From contig JBAGRR010000001.1 of assembly GCA_036924835.1 (NCBI GenBank), forward strand, positions 3,797,001 to 3,861,000: a stretch of DNA of 64,000 nt. Reading direction: 5' to 3'. The notes beneath the pieces are model-generated. The model saw nothing but the letters and a program-made list of their open reading frames with translations, searched no databases and was not told the DNA's origin. Below, piece after piece: positions 53,964-63,861 of the stretch; within the stretch, counting starts at the first letter, position 1, and every line of letters begins with the position of its first letter. The DNA comes from Nitrobacteraceae bacterium AZCC 1564. Lineage in GTDB: Bacteria; Pseudomonadota; Alphaproteobacteria; Rhizobiales; Xanthobacteraceae. Position numbers and translations under genes: made by a program.

Positions 53964-54929
53964 TCAATACGGCGTCGATAGGAAGCTTGAACGATATTGG
54001 CTTGGCGTAATGCCCAGCCGCCGGACAAACACCACGCGCATGTGCTCTGCACTGCTGAATCCGCATTCGTGAGCCACGACTTTAAGGGGAAGGTCGTTTG
54101 CCTCAAGGCGATTTCGCGCGGCGTCCACCCGAACACTCTCGACGAATTCGGCAGGCGTAGTTTTCGTTTCCTGCTTGAAGATCCTTGCGAAGGATCGCGC
54201 GCTCATTCCGGCGATGTCCGCAAGGGTCTCGACGCCGTGAGCATCCTGCAGATGAGACATCACATGGGCCCGAACGCGTGCGATGGGCGATTCAGGTTCG
54301 GCCGAGGGGACGAGATACGGGCTGAACTGGGATTGTCCTCCTTGCCGCTGCGCCACCACCACGAGGCGCTTGGCAACGGCAAGCGCGACTTCCGCGCCAT
54401 GATCTTCGTGCACCAGTGACAAGGCCAGATCTATCCCGGCAGTTACGCCTGCGGATGTGACTAAGGCGCCGTCGCGGATATAAATGCGGTCGAGTTCAAC
54501 TTTGGCGTTAGGAAACCGCTCGGCGAGGAGCGGGGCATTCTGCCAGTGCGTTGTCACAACTTTGTTGTCGATCAGGCCGGCATGACCAAGCGCGAATGCG
54601 CCCGTACAGATCGATCCGTATTGCGGACAGTGGTCGGCCATTTTGGCAAGCCATTCCGTCAGCGGTCCATCGACGTCCGACGTCGGCAGTGCCGGTCCTC
54701 CAGCAACCAGCACGAGATCGTAGGGAGGCCCTTCTTCGTCGAACGTAACGTCGGGGGCGATCAGCATGCCGTTGGAGGCTCTGAACGGTGTCCGGCTGCA
54801 TCCAACAAGGCTGAGAGAATACCCCTTCTCGGGGCCGACAAATCCGTTCGTCTCCGCAAATACGTCCAATGGACCGGCGACGTCCAGACTCTGAACTCCC
54901 GGGAAAATCGCAAGGGCAACATTTTTCAT
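53964..54929 (-). CDS. GlxA-type transcriptional regulator (PfpI domain + AraC HTH)
   Basis: A 321-residue regulator starting MKNVALAIFPGVQSLDVAGP at ATG 54929; an upstream in-frame ATG exists. The first 190 residues are a DJ-1/PfpI-type amidotransferase-like domain with the elbow cysteine in SICTGAFALGHAGLID. The last 100 residues form an AraC-type double HTH (MSARSFARIFKQETKTTPAE, then AAEHMRVVFVRRLGITPSQY in part). Family members sense small amines or amino acids, as GbdR and ArgR do for betaine or arginine. Its place beside arginase makes arginine-related control attractive but unproven. Confidence 0.88.
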   Translation of the reverse strand: MKNVALAIFPGVQSLDVAGPLDVFAETNGFVGPEKGYSLSLVGCSRTPFRASNGMLIAPDVTFDEEGPPYDLVLVAGGPALPTSDVDGPLTEWLAKMADHCPQYGSICTGAFALGHAGLIDNKVVTTHWQNAPLLAERFPNAKVELDRIYIRDGALVTSAGVTAGIDLALSLVHEDHGAEVALAVAKRLVVVAQRQGGQSQFSPYLVPSAEPESPIARVRAHVMSHLQDAHGVETLADIAGMSARSFARIFKQETKTTPAEFVESVRVDAARNRLEANDLPLKVVAHECGFSSAEHMRVVFVRRLGITPSQYRSSFLSTPY

Positions 54930-55174
54930 CGCGAAATCGGTTTGGTTGTCAGTACCCAGCATCTGGTTATGCCCTGAATCCTGCCAACGATCCAAGCATT
55001 TCTGCCAACAAGGCCGTGAGGTGGCGCGCCAAGGCGGAAACCACTGGTCGAATGGCAGATTTCCGCCTGTCGAGTTCATTGCCGCTGCCCGCGCGTTTGC
55101 TCATCTTGATGCTTGAAGGTCACCGGAGAACAGCGTGGCGATTCACCTGAACGACGGCGCTCCCGGTCCACACA

Positions 55175-55666
55175 ATGGAGATGAAGATGACAATCGAGCT
55201 CAACAAAGGTCTTTCGAAAGAAGAAAAATCTCAGGTCGCGGGCGTATTGTCGAAGGTCATGGCCGACGCTTATGCGCTCTACCTGAAGACGCATGGGTAT
55301 CACTGGAACGTACGTGGTCCGAACTTCCCTGCGCTGCATCCGCTGTTTGAAGGACAGTATCAGGAGCAGTGGGCAGCACTGGACGATATCGCTGAGCGTA
55401 TCCGGGCGCTGGGCGAATTGGCGCCGCAGGGCTATGCCGCGTTTGGCAATCTCTCAGCGATCAGGGATGGCGATCCGAACAAAGAGAGTGACGCCATGAT
55501 CGAGGATCTGTTTGAAGATAACCAGACGATCCTGGCGACGATCCGCAGCGCTTTCCAAGTCGCCGAAGCGGCCGGTGATGAAGCGACAATGGACCTGCTG
55601 AATGCCCGGACGGCGGCACACGAGAAGCATTCGTGGATGTTACGCGCCACGCTCGGCGCAAAATAA
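55175..55666 (+). CDS. dps: Dps family DNA-protecting ferritin-like protein
   Basis: About 160 residues. ATG 55175 is used here, but ATG 55181 and 55187 (MTIELNKGLSKEEKSQVAGV) are equally possible. Ferroxidase-site residues are in THGYHWNVRGPNFPALHPLF and EQWAALDDIAERIRALG (H, D, E pattern between subunits). Dps stores iron and shields DNA in starvation and peroxide stress. A catalase is encoded 5 kb away. The gene is monocistronic or is followed by the small gene at 55743. Confidence 0.9.
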   Translation: MEMKMTIELNKGLSKEEKSQVAGVLSKVMADAYALYLKTHGYHWNVRGPNFPALHPLFEGQYQEQWAALDDIAERIRALGELAPQGYAAFGNLSAIRDGDPNKESDAMIEDLFEDNQTILATIRSAFQVAEAAGDEATMDLLNARTAAHEKHSWMLRATLGAK

Positions 55667-55742
55667 GGCCTTGCGGTGTGTGTCACATATTCGTGACGAC
55701 GACGATAAATTCGATCAGGTATTGAACGATAAGGATGACGAT

Positions 55743-55943
55743 ATGGCCAAGCTTGAAAATACCAATAACGCACGTAGCAGTTCTCAAAATCAGACCGGCA
55801 AGATATTTGATCTGGACACGGGCTTGATTGCTGAAATGCCCGCATCGGCAGAATTTTCAACTGACATAGATGCCGCGTTGACTGAAGCTCTGAAGGAGTC
55901 GTTTCCCGCCAGCGATCCGATTTCGTCCCTGCGCGCCGCGTAA
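55743..55943 (+). CDS. Small conserved acidic protein
   Basis: A 66-residue protein from ATG 55743, with AAGGA 8 bases upstream. The first half is polar and asparagine/serine-rich. The second half ends ALTEALKESFPASDPISSLR. Rhizobiales have many short proteins ending in an LKExFPASDP motif, of unknown function and often near stress genes. It follows dps by 76 bp and may be expressed with it. Confidence 0.6.
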   Translation: MAKLENTNNARSSSQNQTGKIFDLDTGLIAEMPASAEFSTDIDAALTEALKESFPASDPISSLRAA

Positions 55944-55948
55944 GATCA

Positions 55949-55964
55949 CGATCAGTACTGATCG
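55949..55964. promoter_or_regulatory. 16-bp perfect palindrome upstream of iorA
   Basis: CGATCAGTACTGATCG is self-complementary and lies 37 bp before the ATG at 56001; further GATC motifs (ATCGATCTATGATCGAT) follow. It could be an operator for the IorAB genes, or part of a weak terminator of the small gene before it. No T-tract follows. Confidence 0.35.
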
Positions 55965-56000
55965 ATCTATGATCGATTTATGACCAGTCTTGGGGATATC

Positions 56001-56456
56001 ATGGCCTACACAATCAATATCAACGGAACGCCGCATAGCGTCGATGTCGATGGAGACACGCCGCTGCTTTGGGTCTTGCGTGATGTTCTCGGCATGACCG
56101 GCACGAAGTTTGGATGTGGCGCCGCCTTATGCGGAGCCTGCACCGTCCATCTCGACGGGCAGGCGGTTCGATCGTGTATCACCACGATCGACAGCATCGG
56201 CAACGGTAAAGTGCTGACGATTGAGGAGATCGGAAAAACGCCGCAGGGCGAGGCGCTTCAACGTGCGTGGCTCGATCTAGAGGTTGTGCAGTGTGGTTAC
56301 TGTCAATCGGGTCAAATCATGTCGGCTGCGGCGCTGCTGAAAGACACTCCCAAGCCGAGTGATGCAGATATTGACTCGGCAATGTCGGGCAATGTGTGCC
56401 GTTGCGGCACCTATCAGCGCATCCGCGCCGCAATCAAGCAAGCCGCGGGAGTCTAA
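56001..56456 (+). CDS. iorA: 2Fe-2S subunit of a molybdenum hydroxylase (IorA type)
   Basis: A 151-residue protein from ATG 56001, preceded by GGGGAT; ATG 55980 is less likely. It has the plant-type 2Fe-2S cluster (C39, C44, C47, C59, in [17 protein letters not shown]) and a second, helical 2Fe-2S cluster (C98, C101, C133, C135, in QCGYCQSGQ and [11 protein letters not shown]). It passes electrons from the molybdenum site of the large subunit encoded next to it. Homologues serve isoquinoline 1-oxidoreductase and aldehyde oxidases. Confidence 0.92.
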   Translation: MAYTININGTPHSVDVDGDTPLLWVLRDVLGMTGTKFGCGAALCGACTVHLDGQAVRSCITTIDSIGNGKVLTIEEIGKTPQGEALQRAWLDLEVVQCGYCQSGQIMSAAALLKDTPKPSDADIDSAMSGNVCRCGTYQRIRAAIKQAAGV

Positions 56457-56460
56457 GGTC

Positions 56461-58668
56461 ATGGACGAGCTCATTCTGAAAGGTCAAGTCGCCGACAAAA
56501 CGGCGATGTCACGGCGCTCCTTTCTCCACGGCACAGGTTTGCTGTTGGGCTTTGCGTTGACCGGCGCGAGCACGGAGACGGTATTTGCGGCTCCTGCATC
56601 ACGCATAGTCGAAAAAGAAGTGACGGGCGCGTTCGCACCTAATGGGTTTATACGGATCAACCCGACCGGCGCCGTAACTCTGGTTATGCCGATGGTCGAG
56701 ATGGGGCAGGGCGTTTACACCGCGCTTTCGATGCTTCTGGCGGAAGAGCTGGAAGTGGGGCTTGATCAGATTCAGGTTCAGCACGCCCCACCAAATGACG
56801 CGCTCTATGCCAACGCGATTCTGCACATTCAAAGCACCGGTCTTTCTTCCTCAGTCCGTGCCTTCTGGACGCCGCTGCGTCAGGCGGGCGCCGTCGGGCG
56901 CAATCTGTTGATCGCGGCGGCGGCTAAGCGCTGGGGTGTCGATCCATCGACCTGCCATGCCAAGAATGGTGTCGTGTTCAATGCGTCCGGCTCGAAGCAT
57001 CTGAGCTACGGCGAACTTGCGAAGGCTGCGGCGAAATTGCCTGTGCCGCTTGCGGCGAGTGTCAAATTGAAGGACCCGAAGGATTTCACACTGATTGGGA
57101 CGCGTGCCAAGCGTGTGGATTCGCCGATCAAGGTGGATGGACGCGCACTCTACGGCATCGATACGCGATTGCCGGGAATGAAGGTCGCTGCGGTTGCTAT
57201 TTCACCCGTGCTCGGGGGCAAGGCGAAGACGGTGGACGAGAAGGCGGCGCTGGCGGTGAGGGGCGTCCGTCAGGTGATCAACATCGATGAAGCTGTTGCC
57301 GTGGTTGCCGATCACATGGGAGCGGCCAAGAAGGGCCTCGAGGCAGCCGCCATCACGTGGGACGACGGGCCGAATGGGAAGGTGAACAACGCTGACGTCG
57401 TCAAGCAGCTGGAAGAAGAATCCAAAAAGCCAGGCGCCGTTGCGCGTAACGATGGTGATCCAGGGAAAGCTCTGGCGGGGGCGGCGCAACGGCTCGATGC
57501 GATCTATCAGGTACCTTTCCTGGCCCATGCGACGATGGAGCCGATGAACTGCACCGTTCATCTGCAGAAGGACAGCTGCGACATTTGGGTGGGCACACAG
57601 ATTCCGACGCTCACTCAGGCTGTGGTTGCCGAGCTCACCGGCCTGCCAAAAGATGCGATCAGAATTCATAATCATCTGATTGGCGGCGGCTTCGGCCGAA
57701 GGCTGGAGCCCGATGGCACCTTGCTGTCGGTCAAGATCGCCAAGCACGTCAACGGCCCCGTCAAGGTGATCTGGAGCCGCGAGGAAGACATCCAGCACGA
57801 TATGTATCGGCCGTACTATTTCGATCGTCTGTCGGCCGGGCTCGATGCTTCCGGTAAGCCTGTTGCATGGACTCATCGGATCGCCGGGTCATCGATTGTC
57901 GCGCGCTACCTTCCGCTGTTGTTCAAGGACGGCCTCGACTTCGATGCGGTGGAAGCCGCAGCCGAGCCGCCCTACGCCTTGCGCAACATCCACGTCGACT
58001 ATGTTCGGGTCGAGCCTCCTGGTGTTCGAACAGCTTTCTGGCGCGGCGTCGGACCAACCCATAACGTCTTTGTGGTCGAGAGCTTCATGGATGAGCTGGC
58101 GCACGCGGCGAAGCAGGATCCTGTTGCCTATCGCAAGGCGTTGCTTGGTCATAATCCGCGAGCGCTTGCTGTTCTGTCGCTTGCCGCAGAAAAGGCAGGA
58201 TGGGGATCACCGCTTCCGGCCCGACATGGCCGCGGGATTTCGGTGCAGTTCGCATTCGGAAGCTATATGTCGCAGGTGGCCGAGGTCGAAGTGGCAGCCG
58301 ATGGCTCCATCAAAGTCAAGCGGATCGTCTGTGCAGTCGACTGCGGCATGTACGTCAATCCTGATACGATTGAAGCGCAGGTCCAGGGAGGCACGCTCTT
58401 CGGCCTGACCGCCGCGCTTCATGGATCGATCACGTTCAAGGATGGACGGGTCGAGCAGAGCAACTTCGATAGCTATCTGCCGATGCGTATCGACGAGGTG
58501 CCGGTGATCGAGACACATCTGATCAAGAATGCCGAAGCCCCGGGCGGCATTGGCGAAGCTCCGACATCTATCGTCAGCGCCGCAGTGACCAATGCGATCT
58601 TTGCCGCCACCGGATATCGCGTTCGGACGCTGCCGATCGATCCTGCTTCGCTAAAGGCAACGGGCTGA
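56461..58668 (+). CDS. iorB: Molybdopterin-binding subunit (IorB type)
   Basis: A 735-residue protein starting four bases after the iorA stop, at ATG 56461. A twin-arginine signal (SRRSFLHGTGLLLGFAL) indicates export of the folded, cofactor-loaded enzyme. Conserved molybdopterin-binding parts include MVEMGQGVYTALSMLLAEEL, HLIGGGFGRRLEPDG, FWRGVGPTHNVFVVESFMDE and the terminal GGIGEAPTSIVSAAVTNAIF, whose glutamate is the catalytic base. It is related to isoquinoline 1-oxidoreductase beta and periplasmic aldehyde dehydrogenases; the substrate is unknown. The third, cytochrome-type subunit found in some operons is absent. Confidence 0.9.
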   Translation: MDELILKGQVADKTAMSRRSFLHGTGLLLGFALTGASTETVFAAPASRIVEKEVTGAFAPNGFIRINPTGAVTLVMPMVEMGQGVYTALSMLLAEELEVGLDQIQVQHAPPNDALYANAILHIQSTGLSSSVRAFWTPLRQAGAVGRNLLIAAAAKRWGVDPSTCHAKNGVVFNASGSKHLSYGELAKAAAKLPVPLAASVKLKDPKDFTLIGTRAKRVDSPIKVDGRALYGIDTRLPGMKVAAVAISPVLGGKAKTVDEKAALAVRGVRQVINIDEAVAVVADHMGAAKKGLEAAAITWDDGPNGKVNNADVVKQLEEESKKPGAVARNDGDPGKALAGAAQRLDAIYQVPFLAHATMEPMNCTVHLQKDSCDIWVGTQIPTLTQAVVAELTGLPKDAIRIHNHLIGGGFGRRLEPDGTLLSVKIAKHVNGPVKVIWSREEDIQHDMYRPYYFDRLSAGLDASGKPVAWTHRIAGSSIVARYLPLLFKDGLDFDAVEAAAEPPYALRNIHVDYVRVEPPGVRTAFWRGVGPTHNVFVVESFMDELAHAAKQDPVAYRKALLGHNPRALAVLSLAAEKAGWGSPLPARHGRGISVQFAFGSYMSQVAEVEVAADGSIKVKRIVCAVDCGMYVNPDTIEAQVQGGTLFGLTAALHGSITFKDGRVEQSNFDSYLPMRIDEVPVIETHLIKNAEAPGGIGEAPTSIVSAAVTNAIFAATGYRVRTLPIDPASLKATG

Positions 58669-58704
58669 CGTTACGAACTCGCTGTCGTCGATGGAATCCT
58701 GGCA

Positions 58705-59109
58705 ATGGAAATCGAAGGTCTTATCAGTGCGAAAAGCAGCTTCGGTTCGGCGGAGACCATTGAACGGCTGCTGTCGTCCATTGAAGGGCGAGGACTTACC
58801 GTCTTCGCCCGCATCGATCACGCTGCCGGGGCCGAACAGGCTGGGTTGAGCCTGAGACCAACCACGGTGATCATTTTCGGCAATGCCCGTGGTGGAACGC
58901 CGATCATGCAACTGGTCCAGACCGCGGGCATTGATCTGCCGCTTAAAGCGTTGGTCTGGCAGGACGACAGCGGCATCACGTGGCTTTCCTATAATGATCC
59001 GGCGTGGCTCGCTCAGCGGCACGGAATCGATCCAAGCGCAACACCTGCGGTAAAGGGGCTGTCGAATGCGCTTGATGCGATCGCGCGCGCGGCAACCTCT
59101 GCCACGTAA
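58705..59109 (+). CDS. DUF302 family protein
   Basis: A 134-residue DUF302 protein. The family core is visible as GLTVFARIDHAAGAEQAGLS, then RPTTVIIFGNARGGTPIMQL and the end part ITWLSYNDPAWLAQRHGI. DUF302 folds bind small ligands of unknown nature. It follows iorB by 36 bp on the same strand and is convergent with frc. Confidence 0.85.
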   Translation: MEIEGLISAKSSFGSAETIERLLSSIEGRGLTVFARIDHAAGAEQAGLSLRPTTVIIFGNARGGTPIMQLVQTAGIDLPLKALVWQDDSGITWLSYNDPAWLAQRHGIDPSATPAVKGLSNALDAIARAATSAT

Positions 59110-59142
59110 AGCGGCGATCACGAGCGAAGGCAGTTCCGCCTT

Positions 59143-60420
59143 TCACTCCGCCGCCAGAGACACGGGTTGGCCAGTCGCTCCAGACGCCTTGATCTTGATG
59201 ATCCGACCAGAATCATATCCCAGCACATTTGCCAGGATGTCGTCGGTGTGTTCGCCCAGAAGAGGCGAGCGCTCGACCTTGACGTCGTTATCCGACAGTT
59301 TCACCGGCAAACCGATCGTTAGATATTCTCCGCGCTCCGGATGATCGACCTTCACCAGCGTTCCGGTGGCATACAGCGCTTGATCTTCGGCGATTTCGCG
59401 CATGGAAAGGATGGGACCGCAGGGGATGTCTTCCTTGTTGAGGATATCCATCGCCTCAAACTTGGTCTTGGTCATGGTCCATTGTTCGATGCGCGCGAAG
59501 ATCTCGTTCAAGCGGGGAAGACGAGCGGCTGGCTTTGCGTAGTCCGGATGCGTTTTCCAGACTGGTTCGCCGATCACATCGCAGATTTTCTCCCATACGG
59601 GCGCTTGGGTAATGAAATAAAGGTAGGCATTTGGATCGGTCTCCCAGCCCTTGCACTTCAGAATGCGACCGGGCTGGCCGCCGCCGGAGTCGTTCGCGGA
59701 CCGCGGAACGGCATCAGAGAACGGAATTCTTTCACCGTACTGGCTGTATTCGGTCAGAGGTCCGTGAGCCAGGCGCTGTTGATCCCGCATCTTCACGCGG
59801 CAAAGATTCAGCACGCCATCCTGCATGGCTGCGAGAACCCTCTGTCCTTTGCCCGTGGCCGTGCGTTGGTACAGCGCGGTGACAATGCCGAGCGCGAGAT
59901 TGATGCCGGTGCCGGAATCGCCGATGCCGGCACCCGTGACGAGCGGAATACCATCGCGAAAACCCGTGGTCGAAGCCGCGCCGCCCGTGCACTGCGCAAC
60001 GTTCTCGTAAACCTTGCAATCTTCAAACGGTCCGGGACCAAAGCCTTTGACGGAAGCGAAGATCAGTTTCGGATTCAGTTTCTGAATGCGCTCCCAGGTG
60101 AAACCCATCCGATCCAGAGCGCCGGGGCCGAAGTTCTCGACGAGCACGTCGCAAACTTTGATGAGCTCTTCAAGAATGGATCGGCCTTGAGGATTTTTGG
60201 TGTCGATGGTGATCGAACGTTTGTTGCCGTTCATCATCGTAAAGTAGAGACTGTCGACATCGGGGATATCCCGCAGCTGAGATCGTGTGATGTCTCCAGC
60301 TCCGGGACGCTCGACCTTGATCACATCGGCGCCGAACCAGGCGAGGAGCTGCGTGCAGCTCGGTCCGGACTGCACATGGGTGAAATCAAGAATTCTGATT
60401 CCGTCGAGCGCCTTTCCCAT
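59143..60420 (-). CDS. frc: Formyl-CoA transferase (oxalate pathway)
   Basis: A 425-residue class III CoA transferase starting [20 protein letters not shown] at ATG 60420. It is very close in length and motifs to Oxalobacter Frc (about 428 residues). [19 protein letters not shown] text (observed [20 protein letters not shown]), [18 protein letters not shown] and [20 protein letters not shown] are present; the last holds the catalytic aspartate. The enzyme moves CoA from formyl-CoA to oxalate. The partner oxalyl-CoA decarboxylase gene (oxc) is not adjacent in this window. Confidence 0.9.
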   Translation of the reverse strand: MGKALDGIRILDFTHVQSGPSCTQLLAWFGADVIKVERPGAGDITRSQLRDIPDVDSLYFTMMNGNKRSITIDTKNPQGRSILEELIKVCDVLVENFGPGALDRMGFTWERIQKLNPKLIFASVKGFGPGPFEDCKVYENVAQCTGGAASTTGFRDGIPLVTGAGIGDSGTGINLALGIVTALYQRTATGKGQRVLAAMQDGVLNLCRVKMRDQQRLAHGPLTEYSQYGERIPFSDAVPRSANDSGGGQPGRILKCKGWETDPNAYLYFITQAPVWEKICDVIGEPVWKTHPDYAKPAARLPRLNEIFARIEQWTMTKTKFEAMDILNKEDIPCGPILSMREIAEDQALYATGTLVKVDHPERGEYLTIGLPVKLSDNDVKVERSPLLGEHTDDILANVLGYDSGRIIKIKASGATGQPVSLAAE

Positions 60421-60659
60421 CCTCTTCTCCTGACTTGTTGATCCGTATGGCGGCGAATCTTTCGTGCGCTGATCGTTGCCGCTTGCCCAAAGCAATCGCC
60501 GCGTGCGGATGTCTTTGAACAGGTAGAGCGTAAAAAGCGTCTGGTATACCAGCAATGTCCGCCAGCCGGTCAAACTGGCCAATCTTCCGACAAATCTGGC
60601 CAATCGATATTTGATGGCGCAGGGAGCGGGCGTTGACCTGCTCCCTGACCGTCTTTTCA

Positions 60660-62111
60660 TCAGCTGAGCTTGGCGAGAGCTGCGACGATGCCGGCGCCGT
60701 AGGCTGGATCAGCCTTGGTGCAATTGGCGATGTGACGCTCTTGAATGTGTTTCGCGACATCTTTGATTTGCTGCGCCGTGTTCTCGAACAACACCTGCCG
60801 CTGCGCGGCATTCATCTTTCGGAACAGATTGCCTGGCTGTTGATAGTGATCGTCGTCCACGCGGTGATCCCAGTGATCTGCTGCACCTTCGATCTCGAGC
60901 GGCGGTTCGTTCAGCACGGGCTGATCGGTCCACTCGCCGTGGCTGTTTGGCCAGTAAGTTGGGGTGCCGCCCAGATTGCCGTCCGTGCGCATCGCACCGT
61001 CACGGTGGTAACTGTGGAACGGACATTTGGGCGCGTTGACCGGGATATGATGGTGGTTCACGCCCAGCCGATAGCGTTGTGCGTCTCCGTAAGAGAAAAG
61101 ACGAGCCTGCAGCATCTTGTCGGGTGAGTAGCTGATGCCTGGGACGATGTTGGCCGGCGTAAATGCCGCCTGCTCAACCTCGGCGAACACATTCCCCGGA
61201 TTACGGTTGAGCTCGAAATACCCGACCTCGATCAATGGGAAATCACCCTTCGGCCAGACCTTGGTGAGGTCAAAGGGATTGAAGGGGAAAGCCTTGGCTT
61301 GTTCGTTGTTCATCACCTGGATGAAGAGCGTCCAGCGCGGGAAGTTGCCGGCTTTGATGTTCTCGAACAGGTCGCGATGATGAGACTCGCGATCTTTTCC
61401 GACTAAAGCTTCCGCTTCCGCATCGGTCAGGTTCTGGATGCCCTGTTGGGTGCGAAAATGGAATTTTACCCAGGTTCTCTCGTTGTTTGCGTTGATGAAG
61501 CTGTAGGTGTGACTGCCGAAGCCGTGCATGTGGCGGAAGCTCTTCGGAATGCCGCGCTCGCTCATGACGATCGTGACCTGATGCAGCGCTTCAGGCAGGA
61601 GCGACCAGAAGTCCCAATTGTTGTCCGCGTTACGCAGACCGGTATGCGGGTCACGCTTGATGGCGTGGTTGAGATCCGGAAAACGCAACGGATCGCGGAA
61701 GAAGAAAACCGGCGTGTTATTGCCGACGAGATCCCAGTTACCTTCTTCAGTATAGAATTTCAGCGCAAAGCCACGGATATCACGCTCAGCATCAGCCGCT
61801 CCACGCTCACCGGCCACAGTCGAGAAACGCGCGAACATCGGTGTTTGCTTGCCGATCTCCGAAAAGATCTTCGCCTTGGTGTAACGTGTGATGTCATGGG
61901 TCACCGTGAAGGTGCCGTGGGCGCCGGCGCCTTTGGCATGCATGCGGCGCTCGGGGATCACTTCACGCGCAAAGTGAGCGAGCTTCTCGATCAGCCAGAC
62001 ATCCTGCAACAACGCGGGACCACGAGGGCCGGCAGTCTGGATGTTGATGTTGTCTGAAACCGGCGCTCCGGATGCATGGGTCAACGGTGGGCGTTTGGGT
62101 ACATCAGTCAT
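60660..62111 (-). CDS. katA: Monofunctional haem catalase, clade 3
   Basis: A 483-residue small-subunit catalase decomposing hydrogen peroxide. The distal histidine region is in [20 protein letters not shown], the asparagine region in [20 protein letters not shown], and the proximal haem tyrosine in [20 protein letters not shown]. Length fits KatA-type clade 3 enzymes, which bind NADPH. A hairpin separates it from agmatinase upstream, so it probably has its own promoter in the 88 bp before its start. Confidence 0.95.
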   Translation of the reverse strand: MTDVPKRPPLTHASGAPVSDNINIQTAGPRGPALLQDVWLIEKLAHFAREVIPERRMHAKGAGAHGTFTVTHDITRYTKAKIFSEIGKQTPMFARFSTVAGERGAADAERDIRGFALKFYTEEGNWDLVGNNTPVFFFRDPLRFPDLNHAIKRDPHTGLRNADNNWDFWSLLPEALHQVTIVMSERGIPKSFRHMHGFGSHTYSFINANNERTWVKFHFRTQQGIQNLTDAEAEALVGKDRESHHRDLFENIKAGNFPRWTLFIQVMNNEQAKAFPFNPFDLTKVWPKGDFPLIEVGYFELNRNPGNVFAEVEQAAFTPANIVPGISYSPDKMLQARLFSYGDAQRYRLGVNHHHIPVNAPKCPFHSYHRDGAMRTDGNLGGTPTYWPNSHGEWTDQPVLNEPPLEIEGAADHWDHRVDDDHYQQPGNLFRKMNAAQRQVLFENTAQQIKDVAKHIQERHIANCTKADPAYGAGIVAALAKLS

Positions 62112-62156
62112 TGGATTAGTTCCGATCGTGTCATGAATGGATTGGTTGGCCGAGCC

Positions 62157-62193
62157 GCCGCTGTGCCGAACTGGGCGTTTCCGGCACAGCGGC
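62157..62193 (-). terminator. Stem-loop after agmatinase
   Basis: GCCGCTGTGCCG (62157-62168) and CGGCACAGCGGC (62182-62193) form a perfect 12-bp stem with a 13-base loop, just beyond the speB stop on the minus strand and before katA. No T-tract follows, so it may act as a rho-assisted terminator or mRNA stabiliser. Confidence 0.55.
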
Positions 62194-62199
62194 GCTCAA

Positions 62200-63180
62200 T
62201 CACGCGCGTCGCTTGGCCCGCTCGTGAAAGATTGATCCGATGAAGTCGAGGCTTGTCCGTGCGGCGAGCAGCGCGGTGATTCCGGAAGGGTCGTAAGGCG
62301 GCGACACTTCGACGAAATCAGCGCCGACGACTTCGAACCGCTTTGCAACTTCGCGTAGGATCTCCTTGCCTTCATAGTAGGTGAACCCGCCGTGGCTGAT
62401 TGTGGCCGTTCCCGGAGCGATCGAGGGATCGAAACTGTCGATGTCGATCGAGACGTAGACACGCTCGCCATCGGGAATGTGAGCCAACGAGGCGGCTGCG
62501 CCCTGCGCCCGCAGCTTTCGCAAGGGAACGACATGAGTGCCGTAAGCCTTTGCAGCTTCCCAGTCCTTGCGGCTAACCGAGGCCATGTTGTGCGGACCGA
62601 GCGTCGTGATGCCTTTCACATGGGACATTTCGGACGCGCGGCGCATCGGGCTTCCATGGCCCCATGAGATGCCGTTTCGCTCGTTGATGAAGTCGAAGTG
62701 AGCGTCGAGATGGACGATGTGGATCGGCTTCTCGTTGGAGTAGGCGGCGACCGTCGCCATTGTGATGGAGTGATCGCCACCGAGAATGTAAGGCATCGTC
62801 TTCGCATCGAGCAGCGCGCGCACCGCCTGCTCGGCATTGGCGAGACTCCGCTTGGTGTCGGCATAGATGACATCGCTGTCGCCGGCATCGACGATCTTCA
62901 CCTCATCGGCAGTCAGGTAGGTGACTTCGTCTTCAAAGTCGAAGACGCCTTCCGGTCCGAATCCGTGGAACATGGAAACTTCGCGAATGGAACGTGGCCC
63001 AAAGCGAGTGCCGACCCGATAGCTCGAGGCGGTATCGATGGGGATACCCAGCACCGCCACATCGGCGCCATCGAGCTTGTCCCAATCCTGGCAGGCAGGC
63101 TGACCGGCGAAAGTCGCCAGACCCACAAACGGCAAGTTCATTCGGTCCGGCGTATTGCGGCTGATGTGATCGTTGATCAT
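62200..63180 (-). CDS. speB: Agmatinase
   Basis: A 326-residue ureohydrolase converting agmatine to putrescine and urea. Its metal-binding blocks are GGDHSITMATVA, HLDAHFDF and SIDIDSFDPSIAPGTATISH. The N-terminal GIPIDTASSYRVGTRFGPRS is typical of agmatinases rather than arginases. It may also act on guanidino acids. It runs in the same direction as the GST gene 39 bp upstream. Confidence 0.88.
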   Translation of the reverse strand: MINDHISRNTPDRMNLPFVGLATFAGQPACQDWDKLDGADVAVLGIPIDTASSYRVGTRFGPRSIREVSMFHGFGPEGVFDFEDEVTYLTADEVKIVDAGDSDVIYADTKRSLANAEQAVRALLDAKTMPYILGGDHSITMATVAAYSNEKPIHIVHLDAHFDFINERNGISWGHGSPMRRASEMSHVKGITTLGPHNMASVSRKDWEAAKAYGTHVVPLRKLRAQGAAASLAHIPDGERVYVSIDIDSFDPSIAPGTATISHGGFTYYEGKEILREVAKRFEVVGADFVEVSPPYDPSGITALLAARTSLDFIGSIFHERAKRRA

Positions 63181-63219
63181 TGTCGTGTCCTTTCCGAAAG
63201 GGAATTCAGACTGCGTTGC

Positions 63220-63861
63220 TCAGGAGATCTCGTCCGTAATGCCTTGGGCTTCATAGGCACGGCGTACCGAAGGGAGAGCGGTGACTTTGTCGAGCAGCTT
63301 CGCGATGTTCGGACGTAAGCGTGGCGGCTTCGTCATCGGGCGTGCCCAGCGGCAAAGCATCACGAAGTAAAAATCGACAGCGCTCAGCGTATTACCGAGG
63401 AACAGTGGTCCGTTTGCGCTGAGATGCTTCTCGATCACATCCAGAAAGACGCTTGCGCGTGCTTCGGCTCCGCGTCTCACAACCTCAGTCGCTTCCGCGT
63501 TGTTGCCAGTGAGACGATCCGGATACTGATAGATCATCAGCTCTTCCTGAAGCGAGTTGGTCAGGAAGATCAGCCATTGATTGAATTTCGACCGCTCCGG
63601 CGTGCCGACTTTGGGAGCGAGGCCGGCCTGAGGATTTTGATCGAGCAGGTGCAGCACAATGGCGGCCGCTTCGAACAGCGCGAGATTGCCGTCGACCAGC
63701 GTCGGAATGCGGCCGTTCGGATTGATCTTCAGATATTCCTTGGATTTTTGCGCATTGACCGCGCGGTCGACGAACTTAAGCTCGTAACTAGCTCCCATTT
63801 CTTCCAGCACCATGTGGGGCGCCGCACTGGCGTTCGCTGGGTAGTAGTGGAGTTGGTACAT
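63220..63861 (-). CDS. Glutathione S-transferase family protein
   Basis: A 213-residue GST starting MYQLHYYPANASAAPHMVLE at ATG 63861; the in-frame extension to 63891 is less likely. The thioredoxin-like N-terminal domain contains NPNGRIPTLVDGNLALFEAA with the cis-proline and the glutathione-contacting segment. The all-helical C-terminal domain follows from about residue 85 (FNQWLIFLTNSLQEELMIYQ). The substrate is unknown. It precedes agmatinase in the same orientation. Confidence 0.88.
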   Translation of the reverse strand: MYQLHYYPANASAAPHMVLEEMGASYELKFVDRAVNAQKSKEYLKINPNGRIPTLVDGNLALFEAAAIVLHLLDQNPQAGLAPKVGTPERSKFNQWLIFLTNSLQEELMIYQYPDRLTGNNAEATEVVRRGAEARASVFLDVIEKHLSANGPLFLGNTLSAVDFYFVMLCRWARPMTKPPRLRPNIAKLLDKVTALPSVRRAYEAQGITDEIS

